From Cylindrotheca closterium (Eukaryota; Bacillariophyta; Bacillariophyceae; Bacillariales; Bacillariaceae): a DNA stretch of 64,000 bases. Positions within the stretch are counted from its first letter, which is position 1. Each line of letters begins with the position of its first letter. The translations under genes and the position numbers were made by a program. A model generated the notes under the pieces. That model had not been told where the DNA came from. It ran no database searches and saw only the letters and a list, made by a program, of their open reading frames with translations. Of the stretch, positions 44,453 through 54,076 are shown piece after piece. Where the stretch lies: the NCBI GenBank assembly GCA_933822405.4, contig CAKOGP040001113.1, positions 416,432-480,431 on the forward strand, given 5' to 3'.

Positions 44453-45359
44453 ATGGTCCCTTCCACGCATGAAAGCCGCTTCATATTCCCGTCAATCACT
44501 CATTGGAGACAACAACGTTCAAACCGAGACGATATCACATCATCAATAACTTCGGATCCTTCCACCCAAGATAACTACCAGACGTCGCAATATTCCTATA
44601 AGAAAGCTTTCAAAAATAATGGGCTTAAGCAGGCGCCGTGGATGGCTCCTCCTTTCTACTGGAAACTAGCATATCGACTCAAGCTGAGAGCTCTCACATT
44701 TTTGTACGCATGGGAAAATAAGCCTAGAGGTGACGGCACAATATCCAAGATGATTCCCAACTCATCACTTTCATTACCGTTTCTATGGTGGAAGGCGCTG
44801 ATGAAGTACCCCAACGTCGAGGCCGCATCCTGGGCCTAGGTGCGATTTTTTGTCTCAAAAGACGAGATGGATCTTTGTCAAGATACTGGGTCGCCTTTTT
44901 CCAAGGTTTTTTCATGTCAACGTTCAGTTGCGGACCACCTTTCTGGACGACCGAGTTGCTTCCATAGTTAAGGCGGTGAGATCACAACCCTCCAACCAAT
45001 TCACTGGGAGCAAACGCATTCGATTGGTTGTTCTAGGTGCTGGGTATGACCTTCGTGCGACAAGGTTGTTGCACGAGGCTATCGTTGACGAAGCGATCGA
45101 ACTCGACCTGCCGAGAGTGATCGAAGCAAAGAGGAGCATGCTGGAATCTGAAACTTTTCGAAATCGACGGCCGGGTTGCAAGCTACCAAGCATGAACGGT
45201 GTTGATCTGAACAACATCCCTCAAACCACCGCCACTCTCTCATCACTGTTAGAATCTATTGACCTAGAAGGAGGAAAAAGGAATGACTCTAAAAATGATA
45301 CAGTCACTATATTTCTTTTGGAGGGTATACTGGTCCATTTAGAGCCACAGTGGAAATAG
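44453..45359 (+). pseudogene. LCMT-like SAM methyltransferase, broken (left arm)
   Basis: The reading frame starts MVPSTHESRFIFPSI at 44453, breaks near 44837 (TAG in the first frame, continuation in another from about 44844) and reads on as FHVNVQLRTTFLDDRVASIV, then RIRLVVLGAGYDLRATRLLH and ELDLPRVIEAKRSML. These are the leucine-carboxyl-methyltransferase (PPM) family marks: RTTFLDD, LGAGYD.R and ELDLP. It ends abruptly at ILVHLEPQWK, where the sequence switches to DNA of the convergent fusion gene. About 90 C-terminal residues preserved in the right arm are missing. Frameshift plus truncation make it a pseudogene. Confidence 0.75.
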
Positions 45360-46747
45360 TCAGGCTTTTAAGCCGATCCTTTCCACTGTTCCTTCGTAGG
45401 GTGCGGTAAAATTGACTGACTTTCACCACTGATTCTTCAAAGTTTCTTTCGGACCATCTGTTTTCCACCAGCTGCATGAAGCGGAGGCCGCTTCCGATGA
45501 GCTGGCTGGTCAAGCCAATGGCGACCTTTCGTCTCAGCTTCCGGGGGGCAGAATCGTGCTCCTCTGCATGTGTCTCGAGAAAGTTTCGGTACAGCACATT
45601 GCCAGGGTGGAATTGCACAAGTCGACCTCTTCCAAATAGAATATCTTTCTCTCGAATTCCCGTAGTTATGGACAAAGTGGAAGATGCATAAGAGTGGAGA
45701 GCAGGTAGACTTTCGCTTTCATTCGCTGCCATGTGCCGATAAAGCCACAAGTTGAGGCTTTCTCGACGCAGACTACCATCCATGTTAAGCGGACGAGAAT
45801 CAATAGGGATTCCAAACGCACTAAGAATATGCTGGAGCTCAGTGTTGCTTCCGTGGTGGAACCGCATTCTTGCTTGAAGATGCTGTGGAAGTTGTCTTGC
45901 CCCTGCCGCAACATTTGTATCGAGAATACGCATGTTGGTAGTCCCTGTCCTTACACAGGTGTGCAGTGCAGAGAAGCGGACAGGAAAGGATCTTTGTTCA
46001 GCTTGAGCCAATAACCCAAAGATAAGTCCAGGCATCACAAATTGCCTCCTCAGTTCCGGTGCCGACATGTCGTACACGATAAGAACAATACCCTTCATTT
46101 GTACGGCTTCGATCGAGCTCAAGATGTTGAAATAGAAATAATATGCGACACGTATCTATATATGGTAAAACGGATTTGAATCGTAAGTTTCTTGTTCATC
46201 AGGGTTCTCAACGAGGTCGCTGTGCTGTGTGGAAAGCAAAGATCACAAGACTTACCAGAGTTTCTGGCCTACATTTCTCCAGCATCTCAGTACCGCCAGT
46301 TATATACACAATCACCCTCCCCATTGGATCTCTATCGTTTTGAATATGAAAGATTCCAGACAAGAGAAGCCCAACCTCCTCTTCACTAAGATCGCTCAAG
46401 CAAATATCCCGGCTCACTTTATCTGCACCAAAGTACAACAACTTGTTGCGAAGAAAGTTCATCATATTATCAACAGCTTTCCCGATGTTGTGCATTTCAG
46501 CTCTCAGGAAGCGCAAACGAAATGATCGATTTTTGACATAGGCTCTGTTTTGGTTTACGGCCATTTCGTAAACTGGATTTCGTTCCCGACGGACCGCTTG
46601 ATCAAATTCTGCAAGATTCTTTTTGACGATTTCAGTGGTTTCCCTGAGCTCTTTTCCAACACAATGGACGTCGTGAAGTGCCTCTGTTCTCTTTTCGGCA
46701 GTCAGGCTGTTCAAGGCAGACGCAAGTATCTGCTCTGTTTCGTTCAT
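45307..46747 (-). CDS. CRAL-TRIO-DUF6824 fusion protein, left copy
   Basis: Exons 46747-46256 and 46155-45307 join in phase 0 to 446 residues. The N-terminal part (1-120) is helical (ETTEIVKKNLAEFDQAVRRE). About 120-300 has the SEC14/CRAL-TRIO layout of diatom lipid-binding proteins: RDPMGRVIVYITGGTEMLEK, ILSSIEAVQMKGIVLIVYDM, LHTCVRTGTTNMRILDT and LQARMRFHHGS. About 345-430 is a DUF6824-type domain: EKDILFGRGRLVQFHPGNVL and RRKVAIGLTSQLIGSG. Ligand binding and membrane association are inferred. Its last codons run on the other strand through the methyltransferase relic. The C-terminus (…ALNGPVYPPKEI) differs from the right copy because of the deletion there. A further upstream exon is possible. 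Confidence 0.75.
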
Positions 46748-47683
46748 GAAAGGTTTTGTTTTAGACTGTCGTCTAGGCCGTTCAATCTCGGTAGATCTGT
46801 AATGCTTTCAACACGATTGATTAGTGTCGTGACAACGAAGAGATACAGTTTCTCTTGTTCTGTCAGCGAACAAGACATCTGTGACCATCGCGAGATGCAG
46901 CTCCCCTCATTACAGTACCAGGTACAGTATGTCAAGGGCACAAAACACACGGGAAAACCTTTTAATCATGCCAACAAGCTGGCGGAAAGCATATATAAAA
47001 GAGCTAAATCGTTCTGAAACGACAGATTTGTTGATACGTCGTGTAGTATGCGCGTCACTTTTGCAAGATGGATTGATTGATTGTGATTCGCTATTGCTCA
47101 AAAGCTTAAAATATCGAACGGCAGTTGTGACATTTGTAAAAGTGCTTGCAAGATTGGTGGATTCTGAATTCTCGTTCGAGCTCATATTATTATAAAAATA
47201 TAGGTACAGTCTCCACGTCTTGTGGTCACGTCACGGTTTGAAGTTGGTAGGTACAGTACACGTGCACCGGTAGATCACATACCAGATGATTCTGTTAATC
47301 CATGCGCAGATGGACGCTCAAACCTATCTCCTACCCATAGCACTCATAACTTGTACATGTAGAACATGGCATTGAGCACTACTGCAATAGATTCATTCAT
47401 TCGACCAATTCTTCAGCACGACTGAGAACAGATGACTTTTGAAAGCTACATAATCATGATGTGTATGATAGCCCTTTCGTTACAGCACTCATACTCTTTC
47501 TCTACCACTTTCTTTGTTAAATTGTGAAAGAGCACTTCAACGACCTTCGAATCTTTGATTTTGCTCTCGCAATGCTACGTCTAGTTTTGAATTCTTCTGA
47601 GTCAGTCAGTCCACTACAGCCTCTTGCTCCATCGAGGCACTAATTATCATGCCTAATGTCTACAGTCGTAAATTAGTGGCAGC
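46748..47683. other. intergenic region and inner end of left arm
   Basis: 46748-46985 still matches the right arm. A minus-strand ORF (46744-46950) ends TDLPRLNGLDDSLKQNLS just before the fusion gene and might be an upstream exon or 5' UTR; it is not conserved in the right arm. The rest is AT-rich with no recognised gene. Confidence 0.45.
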
Positions 47684-48331
47684 CTACTTCTTTGCCTCCC
47701 TTTCCTCCTTATTTCTGTCCCATTTCTTAACAAACTTGTCCACACAAGGCTTGCAGTTTGGCTTTTCAGTCTTTGGGTGGATAAAATATTTCCCACTCAA
47801 TTCACAGCCACAAGTATCGCAAGCAAAACATTCTGCATGAAAGCTTCCCACACCTGGAACGACTTTGACTCCCGATGTGATGGTTTTTCCACATTTGGTG
47901 CATTCTTTGTTGTTTCGAATGATTTTCTCAGTCACATCGTCTGCTACATCGGCGCATTTTGTGTGACAGGGTTTGCCGTTCACCTTGACATGATAAGGGC
48001 TTTTCTTATCGAAAGGTTTGTCGCATACGTTGCACTTGAAACAACTTTGATGATATTGGGAGCCGTCTCCCAATTCGACAGTTGGTTCTCCGTTTCCCAG
48101 AGTCTTGTCACAAGCATCACAAGTGCCACTATCATCTTCAAATTGAGCCTTGGAACAATCCTCGTGCATTGGTTTACCGTTCTCTAGAACACAGCTACCG
48201 CCACCCCCGAAAGGTTTGTTGCATTTTGCACACACGAAGCAGCTAACATGCCATGGTTTGTCCAGAGCGGTGAGAACGGACTCTCCTGGTTGGAACTCTT
48301 TGTCACATTTGGCGCAAATCTTCTTTCCCAT
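47684..48331 (-). CDS. three-LIM-domain protein
   Basis: 215 residues from ATG 48331 (MGKKICAKCDKEF). The open frame continues upstream, but a TTTTAG acceptor-like site just before the ATG suggests an intron in the 5' UTR. LIM 1 is about 6-60 (CAKCDKEF … WHVSCFVCAKCNKPF), LIM 2 about 68-125 (CDACDKTL … YHQSCFKCNVCDKPF) and LIM 3 about 145-200 (CTKCGKTI … FHAECFACDTCGCELSGKYF). Each has the CxxC-H-xxC-CxxC-C-xxC zinc ligands. There is no other domain, so it resembles small CRP-like LIM proteins that link actin to other partners. The Lys/Glu-rich tail follows LIM 3. Confidence 0.9.
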   Translation of the reverse strand: MGKKICAKCDKEFQPGESVLTALDKPWHVSCFVCAKCNKPFGGGGSCVLENGKPMHEDCSKAQFEDDSGTCDACDKTLGNGEPTVELGDGSQYHQSCFKCNVCDKPFDKKSPYHVKVNGKPCHTKCADVADDVTEKIIRNNKECTKCGKTITSGVKVVPGVGSFHAECFACDTCGCELSGKYFIHPKTEKPNCKPCVDKFVKKWDRNKEEREAKK

Positions 48332-48604
48332 GGCGCCAATATCTTGGATTCTAAAACAGATGTAGGATTCAAACAGGTTCTGTATAGGATTGTCTCGATA
48401 TGACAATATCACGTTCTTTCTGTTGTTGATGTGGCGGCAAGATCGCACGTTTTATTTTATACAATTCGTACAGTATTTTATTGAATGACCGATCTTCGAT
48501 GACCGTTTGAATAACTCGACCTATAAACTTTGGTATAAAATATTATAAATATCATATAGACCGCAATCCATCACAATACGCAGTATATAGTCTTTGTCAA
48601 CAAA
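48332..48604. promoter_or_regulatory. divergent promoter region with TATA boxes on both sides
   Basis: TATAAAA lies at 48534-48540 (+), 65 nt before the ATG at 48605. TATAAAATA lies on the minus strand near 48452-48462, upstream of the LIM gene. The 273-bp region thus serves both genes. Confidence 0.5.
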
Positions 48605-49432
48605 ATGGGCGACGACGACAATGTTTACGAGACAGATGCAAGTGTCAACATGTATCTAGGATTGCATTACCCATCATCAGGGGAGAAAGAAGGGGTATCG
48701 GCGATTCTGCCACACACCAACGCTCCCACCTCCGCCCTACGATTTCCACAACGAGTTGGAGGTCTCTTGCAATCATTAGAGCCAACGAAAACCAACGGAA
48801 AAGCTTTGGACATTGGTTGTGCTGTCGGAGGATCGTCCTTTCAGCTTGCTAAAACTTTCGACCACGTGGATGCCTTTGATTACAGCCACGCATTTGTCCA
48901 AATGGCGCAACGAATGCAGGGTGAAGAATCTATCACTTTTAAAGTTCCCATCGAATCGGATATTCACGAGACTGTCCAAAGCGTTCATGAAGAAGGAATC
49001 ACTGCCAAAATAAGGTCCAAAGTACAATTTTTCCAAGGGGATGCCTGCCAAATACCCGAAATGGTGCAAGATGGAAAGCTGACAACATATGATGGTGTCA
49101 TCATGTCGAATCTACTATGTCGTCTCAAGGATCCCATGGCATGCCTTCGCGGAATTGCATCTATTGTCAATCGTGGTGGAGTCGTCGTGATTGTAACGCC
49201 CTTTAGTTGGTTGACGGAGTTCACATCTCGCGAGAACTGGTTGGGCGGGTACTATCATCAAGAAGAAGGAACTACTGAGAAGCCCGTTCAATCGAAGGAT
49301 GTCCTGACAAAGGTCATGGAAGCGGAAGGCTTTGAAAAAGTCCATGACGAAGAAATGCCATTGATCATACGAGAGCATCAGAGAAAATATCAATACATCG
49401 TTAGTCAAGCCACAGGATGGCGAAAAAAGTGA
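48605..49432 (+). CDS. OvoA C-terminal-like SAM methyltransferase (4-mercaptohistidine N1-methyltransferase type)
   Basis: Single exon, 275 residues. Motif I is GKALDIGCAVGGSSFQLAK (about 66-84), followed by an acidic FDYS, the QGDACQIP loop and the YDGVIMSNLLCRLKDP strand. The C-terminus reads GGVVVIVTPFSWLTEF, ENWLGGYY and IREHQRKYQYIVSQATGW. The WLGG, IRE..RKYQ and SQAT.W marks are those of the methyltransferase domain that ends bacterial and protist OvoA, which methylates 5-thiohistidine to ovothiol. Here it stands alone, without the DinB/sulfoxide-synthase part. No neighbour supplies that part. Ovothiol A formation in the cytosol is inferred from the family. Confidence 0.85.
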   Translation: MGDDDNVYETDASVNMYLGLHYPSSGEKEGVSAILPHTNAPTSALRFPQRVGGLLQSLEPTKTNGKALDIGCAVGGSSFQLAKTFDHVDAFDYSHAFVQMAQRMQGEESITFKVPIESDIHETVQSVHEEGITAKIRSKVQFFQGDACQIPEMVQDGKLTTYDGVIMSNLLCRLKDPMACLRGIASIVNRGGVVVIVTPFSWLTEFTSRENWLGGYYHQEEGTTEKPVQSKDVLTKVMEAEGFEKVHDEEMPLIIREHQRKYQYIVSQATGWRKK

Positions 49433-49519
49433 AGTTTATAGAAAAGGCAATCTGTGTCAATTTCCAACAGAAAAAAAAATCACTAAAAGACATCCACTAC
49501 TTTAGAGAACAACAATCAA

Positions 49520-51664
49520 CTACAAACCAAACTTTTCACTGAACTCTTCATCAGTGTCACCCTCCAGAATGTATCGAACCCTTTGAGGACGAGTCCGATT
49601 ATCAATCATTGTCGTCACGTTACTTCGTTCCGCAGCACTCCACTCTTCGTTTTGATGTTCGTCGTGGGGTTGCTGTTCTTCTTCGACGTCTTCTTCATCA
49701 TCAACTACGCTTTCTTCCAAAACGGTCTCTTCGCCTTGCTCCGTCTCTGCCATTTCGTCGGACGGTGCTGACAATAGAGATGGGATGGAGTCAATGGTCT
49801 TGACAAAGAATACAATCCTTCCAAAGGATGTCATTTCGGTCTTCGCGCTTGCACAACTGTAGCTTACAAGAGTAGCCTTCTTTTCACGGACCAAATGGAC
49901 CTTCGATACTTGATTTCCATGGACATCCACAAAGTGTGGAAAGATCCGCTTGGGGCTACTCCATAATACGACTTCGATTTCGCTAGCCTCAATTTCAGCA
50001 GAGTCGTCAAGAACGACAGTAGACTCATCTTGAATGGCATTGCCTTTGTGCTGCTTTCCGCTACTCTTCTTCGTTTCTTGCGGACCATTCTTCTCCATCG
50101 CCCGTCGCATCTCTGCAAGGACCATGTTCAACTGATAGACAACGGCATGGTCCTTGTCACCAGCCCATGCAAAACATCGAAGCAAATCACTAGCCTGGGC
50201 AGTACGACGATGGTGCGGAAATTCGACAAATCGCTGGCCATTCCTTGCATCCGAGGAAATCTTCCAGACGACTTCACATCCATTCCGAATGTAAAAGTCG
50301 GATTCGTCAATCGCCAGATCGCAAGCAGTCGTAGTGTCCCAATAATCTGGATGGTCGAGCCAAATGGTACAAAAGACAAGCCCATTGGGCAAGGCACAAG
50401 AGATCATCTTGTCCATTTCGTTGGAAAAGGATTCATCACCATTATGACACTTTTCCAAGACTGGAAAGAAGGGGGATTTGAAAGTACCATCATCGCCAAC
50501 AGAGGAATAGGAGAGGGAATCCGTGTTCTCCAACTGCTGATGGGTATTATCAAAAAAGGAAAACACGGACGCTTGGCTTTTGGCGTCAATGGCCTGGTAG
50601 AAATTGTCGCCATTCCGATTGGAAAGTGCCAGTTTGATTCGTTCCCAATACTGGGACATGACATCGCAGTTGCCTTGGCAAAATGTTGCAGACTGGGTGT
50701 GGCTGGAAAAGCTTCGATTTACAGCATATTGGTTGCCACCAATCATTGCTTCAAATTCTCCAGCCTCGTCGTCATCATAGCTTTCTTCCAATTTGTCAGG
50801 GTCACGATTGACATCGACATTGTCCTCGTTGGAGTTTTCATTGTCATCAGTCTGGTCTTTCAACGTAGTGCTGGGCTCTTCCGTACTACGACTAACGTCA
50901 CGACCACCCTCGTCGTCAACTACAAAGAGTCGCAACCCTTCGTAGCAGTGTTGGTAGGCTTCTTGCCCATCCTGTCCACAGTAGTCTGTCGGTAAAGAAG
51001 AGCAAACCTTGGAATGGCCGTGCTGGGTGCCATCATCGGACGACTTCTCGTTTCCGCCTTGACAATCCCGAACCAACCGAGCACTGGCATTGACACTTGC
51101 TTCCAGGGTCACTGCCGCGATATCCTGCAGACAGCACAGTTTCTCCTCTTCTTCCTCCTCCGACAAATCAGAATAGACCCCAAATTGCTCCAAGACAATC
51201 TGCTGATCCAAGAGGAACAACTGATGAGCCGTGGTCTCATCCTCCATGGTATCCTTGACCGAAATGTCCTTGGGGATCCCTCGTCTTCGACGGCTCTTTC
51301 GAGTGCTGGAGTCGTCCACTTTGGTAGTGGCCGCAGTCTTGGGCGTGGTAGCTACCTTCTTTAGTGCACCATCATGCTTGTCGCTGATGGAATCGTCATG
51401 GTTTTTGTTCAACGACGACGAGGATGATTCTTCATCAAGATTCAAATCAATGCCAACGTCCATGTCATGATTTTCATTCCCATTGGAACTACTATTGTCC
51501 GACAAAGAGATACAAGCCAATGGTGGATCCAAAAGAGAAGCATCCATGCCTCGGTGCAGACGAGATTCCTGTTCGAGTTCTTGCTCGAATTCCAAGAATT
51601 CCATGTCCTCATCATCATGATCATTGTGTGGTTGCATCATCATTTCGTCGCTTGGATAGAGCAT
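49520..51664 (-). CDS. large acidic protein, unrecognised
   Basis: Single exon, 714 residues. About 1-300 is Asp/Glu/Ser/Asn-rich and likely disordered. From about 415 to 540 an ordered region reads LVFCTIWLDHPDYWDTTTA, CEVVWKISSDARNGQRFVEF and LLRCFAWAGDKDHAVVYQLN. A second ordered patch at about 575-640 (FPHFVDVHGNQVSKVHLVRE … VSYSCASAKTEMTSFGRIVF) precedes another acidic stretch. No known domain, signal peptide or membrane span was recognised. It is convergent with the methyltransferase gene, 87 bp away. Function is not assignable. Confidence 0.7.
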   Translation of the reverse strand: MLYPSDEMMMQPHNDHDDEDMEFLEFEQELEQESRLHRGMDASLLDPPLACISLSDNSSSNGNENHDMDVGIDLNLDEESSSSSLNKNHDDSISDKHDGALKKVATTPKTAATTKVDDSSTRKSRRRRGIPKDISVKDTMEDETTAHQLFLLDQQIVLEQFGVYSDLSEEEEEEKLCCLQDIAAVTLEASVNASARLVRDCQGGNEKSSDDGTQHGHSKVCSSLPTDYCGQDGQEAYQHCYEGLRLFVVDDEGGRDVSRSTEEPSTTLKDQTDDNENSNEDNVDVNRDPDKLEESYDDDEAGEFEAMIGGNQYAVNRSFSSHTQSATFCQGNCDVMSQYWERIKLALSNRNGDNFYQAIDAKSQASVFSFFDNTHQQLENTDSLSYSSVGDDGTFKSPFFPVLEKCHNGDESFSNEMDKMISCALPNGLVFCTIWLDHPDYWDTTTACDLAIDESDFYIRNGCEVVWKISSDARNGQRFVEFPHHRRTAQASDLLRCFAWAGDKDHAVVYQLNMVLAEMRRAMEKNGPQETKKSSGKQHKGNAIQDESTVVLDDSAEIEASEIEVVLWSSPKRIFPHFVDVHGNQVSKVHLVREKKATLVSYSCASAKTEMTSFGRIVFFVKTIDSIPSLLSAPSDEMAETEQGEETVLEESVVDDEEDVEEEQQPHDEHQNEEWSAAERSNVTTMIDNRTRPQRVRYILEGDTDEEFSEKFGL

Positions 51665-52395
51665 GGTAGTTCACACAGCAGTACAACTTGTTTGTGAATC
51701 CTTGTGCTTTTTTCGTGGTGTACAAACTTGATCCGATACAATAGCAATACCTGGGAAAAAGTTGTGGCCGGAATCATCATACTATAGTATCGTGACGAGA
51801 AAGAATTGGATTGGATCGTATCGCATCCTAATCGGTCCTGTCTATCTATACCACTCCTTTTGATATACTCACTTTCATGGCCAATGGATTGATTGGATCA
51901 TCGGACATGGTCGTGCCAACACCACTCCTAATAAGAGGGAGACAGTGCAAAACTCCAACATGTCATGGACGACTCCTCCCGCATTCATTCTGTAATAAAG
52001 TATTTCCGCGGCATATATTATACAGCACGTACACGTGTACCGGTATGTGGATGTTTTGTGGCGAAATTACTGTACAGTAAAATATTTTGAATGCGTTGAA
52101 CGACACGACAGCGACACAAAGATGAGCCAGCTCACGTGTGTCATATGGTGGCAGCCTCGGATGCAACCAAGAATTTCGTCGTTGCCACACCAACACACAG
52201 GACTACTTCAAGACTAATATTGTGAGACTTTGTTGTGAACGTACTGTACCTAATATATAAAACATAGTGTGCGTGTACCCATTGGCAATCATCCAACTGA
52301 AAACCTTTCAAACAGCAAGAAACTTACAACCTAGCAAACACACGGCATAAGACACAACAAACACAAGAAACACAAGAAACACACAATCGTTCAAC
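51665..52395. other. divergent intergenic region
   Basis: It lies between the starts of the 49520 gene (-) and the 52396 gene (+). A TATATAAAA box lies at 52254-52262. The last 90 bp before the 52396 start are rich in ACAA and ACAAG repeats, as expected for a 5' UTR. No gene was recognised. Confidence 0.5.
52254..52262 (+). promoter_or_regulatory. TATA-like box
   Basis: TATATAAAA lies 134 nt before the ATG at 52396, on the coding strand. Confidence 0.4.
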
Positions 52396-52893
52396 ATGAG
52401 TCAAAACTCCAACAAGCGCATGTCACTCGAAGAATTTGATGCAACGGGAACTGCGGCCCCCTCTCCTTCTTCCTCTTCGGTGATGGATTATGCTTCTTCT
52501 TCGTATTCTACCAACTCCCAATCCACTCCCACTTCGGCACGCTCCACATCGCAGGCACACCATCATCATCATCATCATCCCATGACCGTTCCATCCAAGA
52601 AAAAGCCCGCCTGGTACCAAAAGGCACAGGACGAAAAGGATTCCCGGAATATGCAAGACTGCCTCGAGGATTATTTTGGGCACGATGCCTTTCGATTGGG
52701 ACAGGGTGAATCAATTGAAACGGTTGTGGAAGGTCACGATGTGGCGATCATGTGGGATACCGAACGCAATCGTATGACGGGATACCCAAGACCCACCATC
52801 GAAACGACTTTTCGACGAAGAGTGGTGCACGATGCCTTGTATCAAGATTATTCAGCAGAATGCGACTATTCTTCAGATGAAGATGAATACTAG
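52396..52893 (+). CDS. small uncharacterised protein with His tract
   Basis: Single exon, 165 residues. About 10-60 is Ser/Thr-rich and ends in a seven-His run coded by CAT/CAC. About 70-150 is more ordered (PAWYQKAQDEKDSRNMQDCL, FRLGQGESIETVVEGHDVAI and PTIETTFRRRVVHDALYQDY). The C-terminus is acidic (SSDEDEY). There is no signal peptide, membrane span or known domain. A TATA box and A/C-rich leader support expression. Function is not assignable. Confidence 0.65.
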   Translation: MSQNSNKRMSLEEFDATGTAAPSPSSSSVMDYASSSYSTNSQSTPTSARSTSQAHHHHHHHPMTVPSKKKPAWYQKAQDEKDSRNMQDCLEDYFGHDAFRLGQGESIETVVEGHDVAIMWDTERNRMTGYPRPTIETTFRRRVVHDALYQDYSAECDYSSDEDEY

Positions 52894-54076
52894 GAGACGC
52901 AGTGTTGAGAGTTTCGGATTCAGGCAATGTCTACTCTGACAACAGTGAATTCCTAGTTTTTTAAAATTATTTTTAATTTAAAAAAGATGTATGTAGGACT
53001 ATACATGAGGAGGAAGCTGGTAGGACTATTTTTCGAAGTATGATATGCCCCAGCTGAAATAATCCAAGGCTATTTTACGGATGTGGCTTTGAAAGATTGC
53101 CTAGCTTGATCCCAAAAACCAAAGATTTCGAAGCTCGTTGAATACTATTTCATACTTTGAGAGAGAAATAGGTTGGTAGCGAAATATTATTACAGCGTAA
53201 AGGGTTAATAGGTACACAACATGATTGCCGCGGCTCTTGAAAAGTCCTCTGTTCTTAGTCGTACCGGTACCAATACGATCAGGAATAAGCGCAAGCATAG
53301 GTGACGTGAAGAATGATTGAGTCGAATCAATCTTCTTCATTCAATGCATGACCACAAGACGTATACACAAGTACTAACTATACTTCTCTTGCATCCGCTA
53401 ATAAAAGGGCAGACGGACAACAGAACACGAGACCTCATTTGATCATTTTGTATTATAAAAAATAAAATGGAGACCGTCTCCGTGAATATGCTGAACCAAC
53501 AGAACAGGCTTTTTTCATCAACGATGAGGGATGAGTTCCCGCATGAAGCGCTTATTCCCAAACATCTGTCATATATTTTAGTTGCTTTTCCGAAATGCGA
53601 ACGCAGATGCTTTCATTTTTGCGTTAGTCGAGATAAATCTGTAATTTCAGATCAATAATCTTTTAGGACATAGATACACGTTTGTTAGCATAACAAATGC
53701 AAACAGCGTGTGTGTTTTCTGTTCTCGACCGTCTCTAAAAAATGTGAGCTGCACAACTGCTTTTCGCCTAGATACAAAAATAGAAAAGCCGCTTTTCGCT
53801 AACTTCCCACTATCAATCACACTCAGAGCATTGCATACCTACCAGGTTTGGGGCCAGCTTCTCGATTGTCGCCAGCTTGTTGGCATGATGAAATGGTTCT
53901 CCCGTGTGTTTTGCGCTCTTGTCGGCCATGAAACATAATGCAACCGGCATCATGGATCGCTGCTCTTCCCTGACAAGAAAAAGGCAGTCCATGCCTACCC
54001 ATAATCTTCGATTCCCTGAGTCAACAAAAAAAAGTCTTGTCTCAAACTGCGAAGACAGTCTAAAACAAAACCTTTC
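52894..54076. other. intergenic region and inner end of right arm
   Basis: 52894-53859 is AT-rich spacer with short ORFs only; one of 63 codons at 53467-53658 (+) could be a leader exon of the fusion gene but has no support. From about 53860 the sequence matches the left arm. No RNA gene was seen. Confidence 0.45.

Larger units (their letters stand above)
44295..46985 (+). repeat. left arm of a large inverted duplication
   Basis: The reverse complement of this segment matches 53860-56325 over its whole length, with two large differences. Arm ends were set by eye: near the outer end both share GTCGAAGATA and CCACAGAT.CGACTGAT, and near the inner end GCCAGCTTGTTGGCATGAT. Identity looks highest at about 45420-46400. 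The left arm lacks the 3' end of the methyltransferase. Confidence 0.85.

Noticed and set aside
50030..50995. A 321-codon plus-strand open frame inside the 49520 gene
   Set aside because: The minus-strand frame is longer (714 codons) and has a single clean start and end; the plus translation shows hydrophobic shadow composition only.
53467..53658. 63-codon ORF as an upstream exon of the right fusion gene
   Set aside because: No matching sequence lies at the corresponding place in the left arm and no splice pair was convincing.
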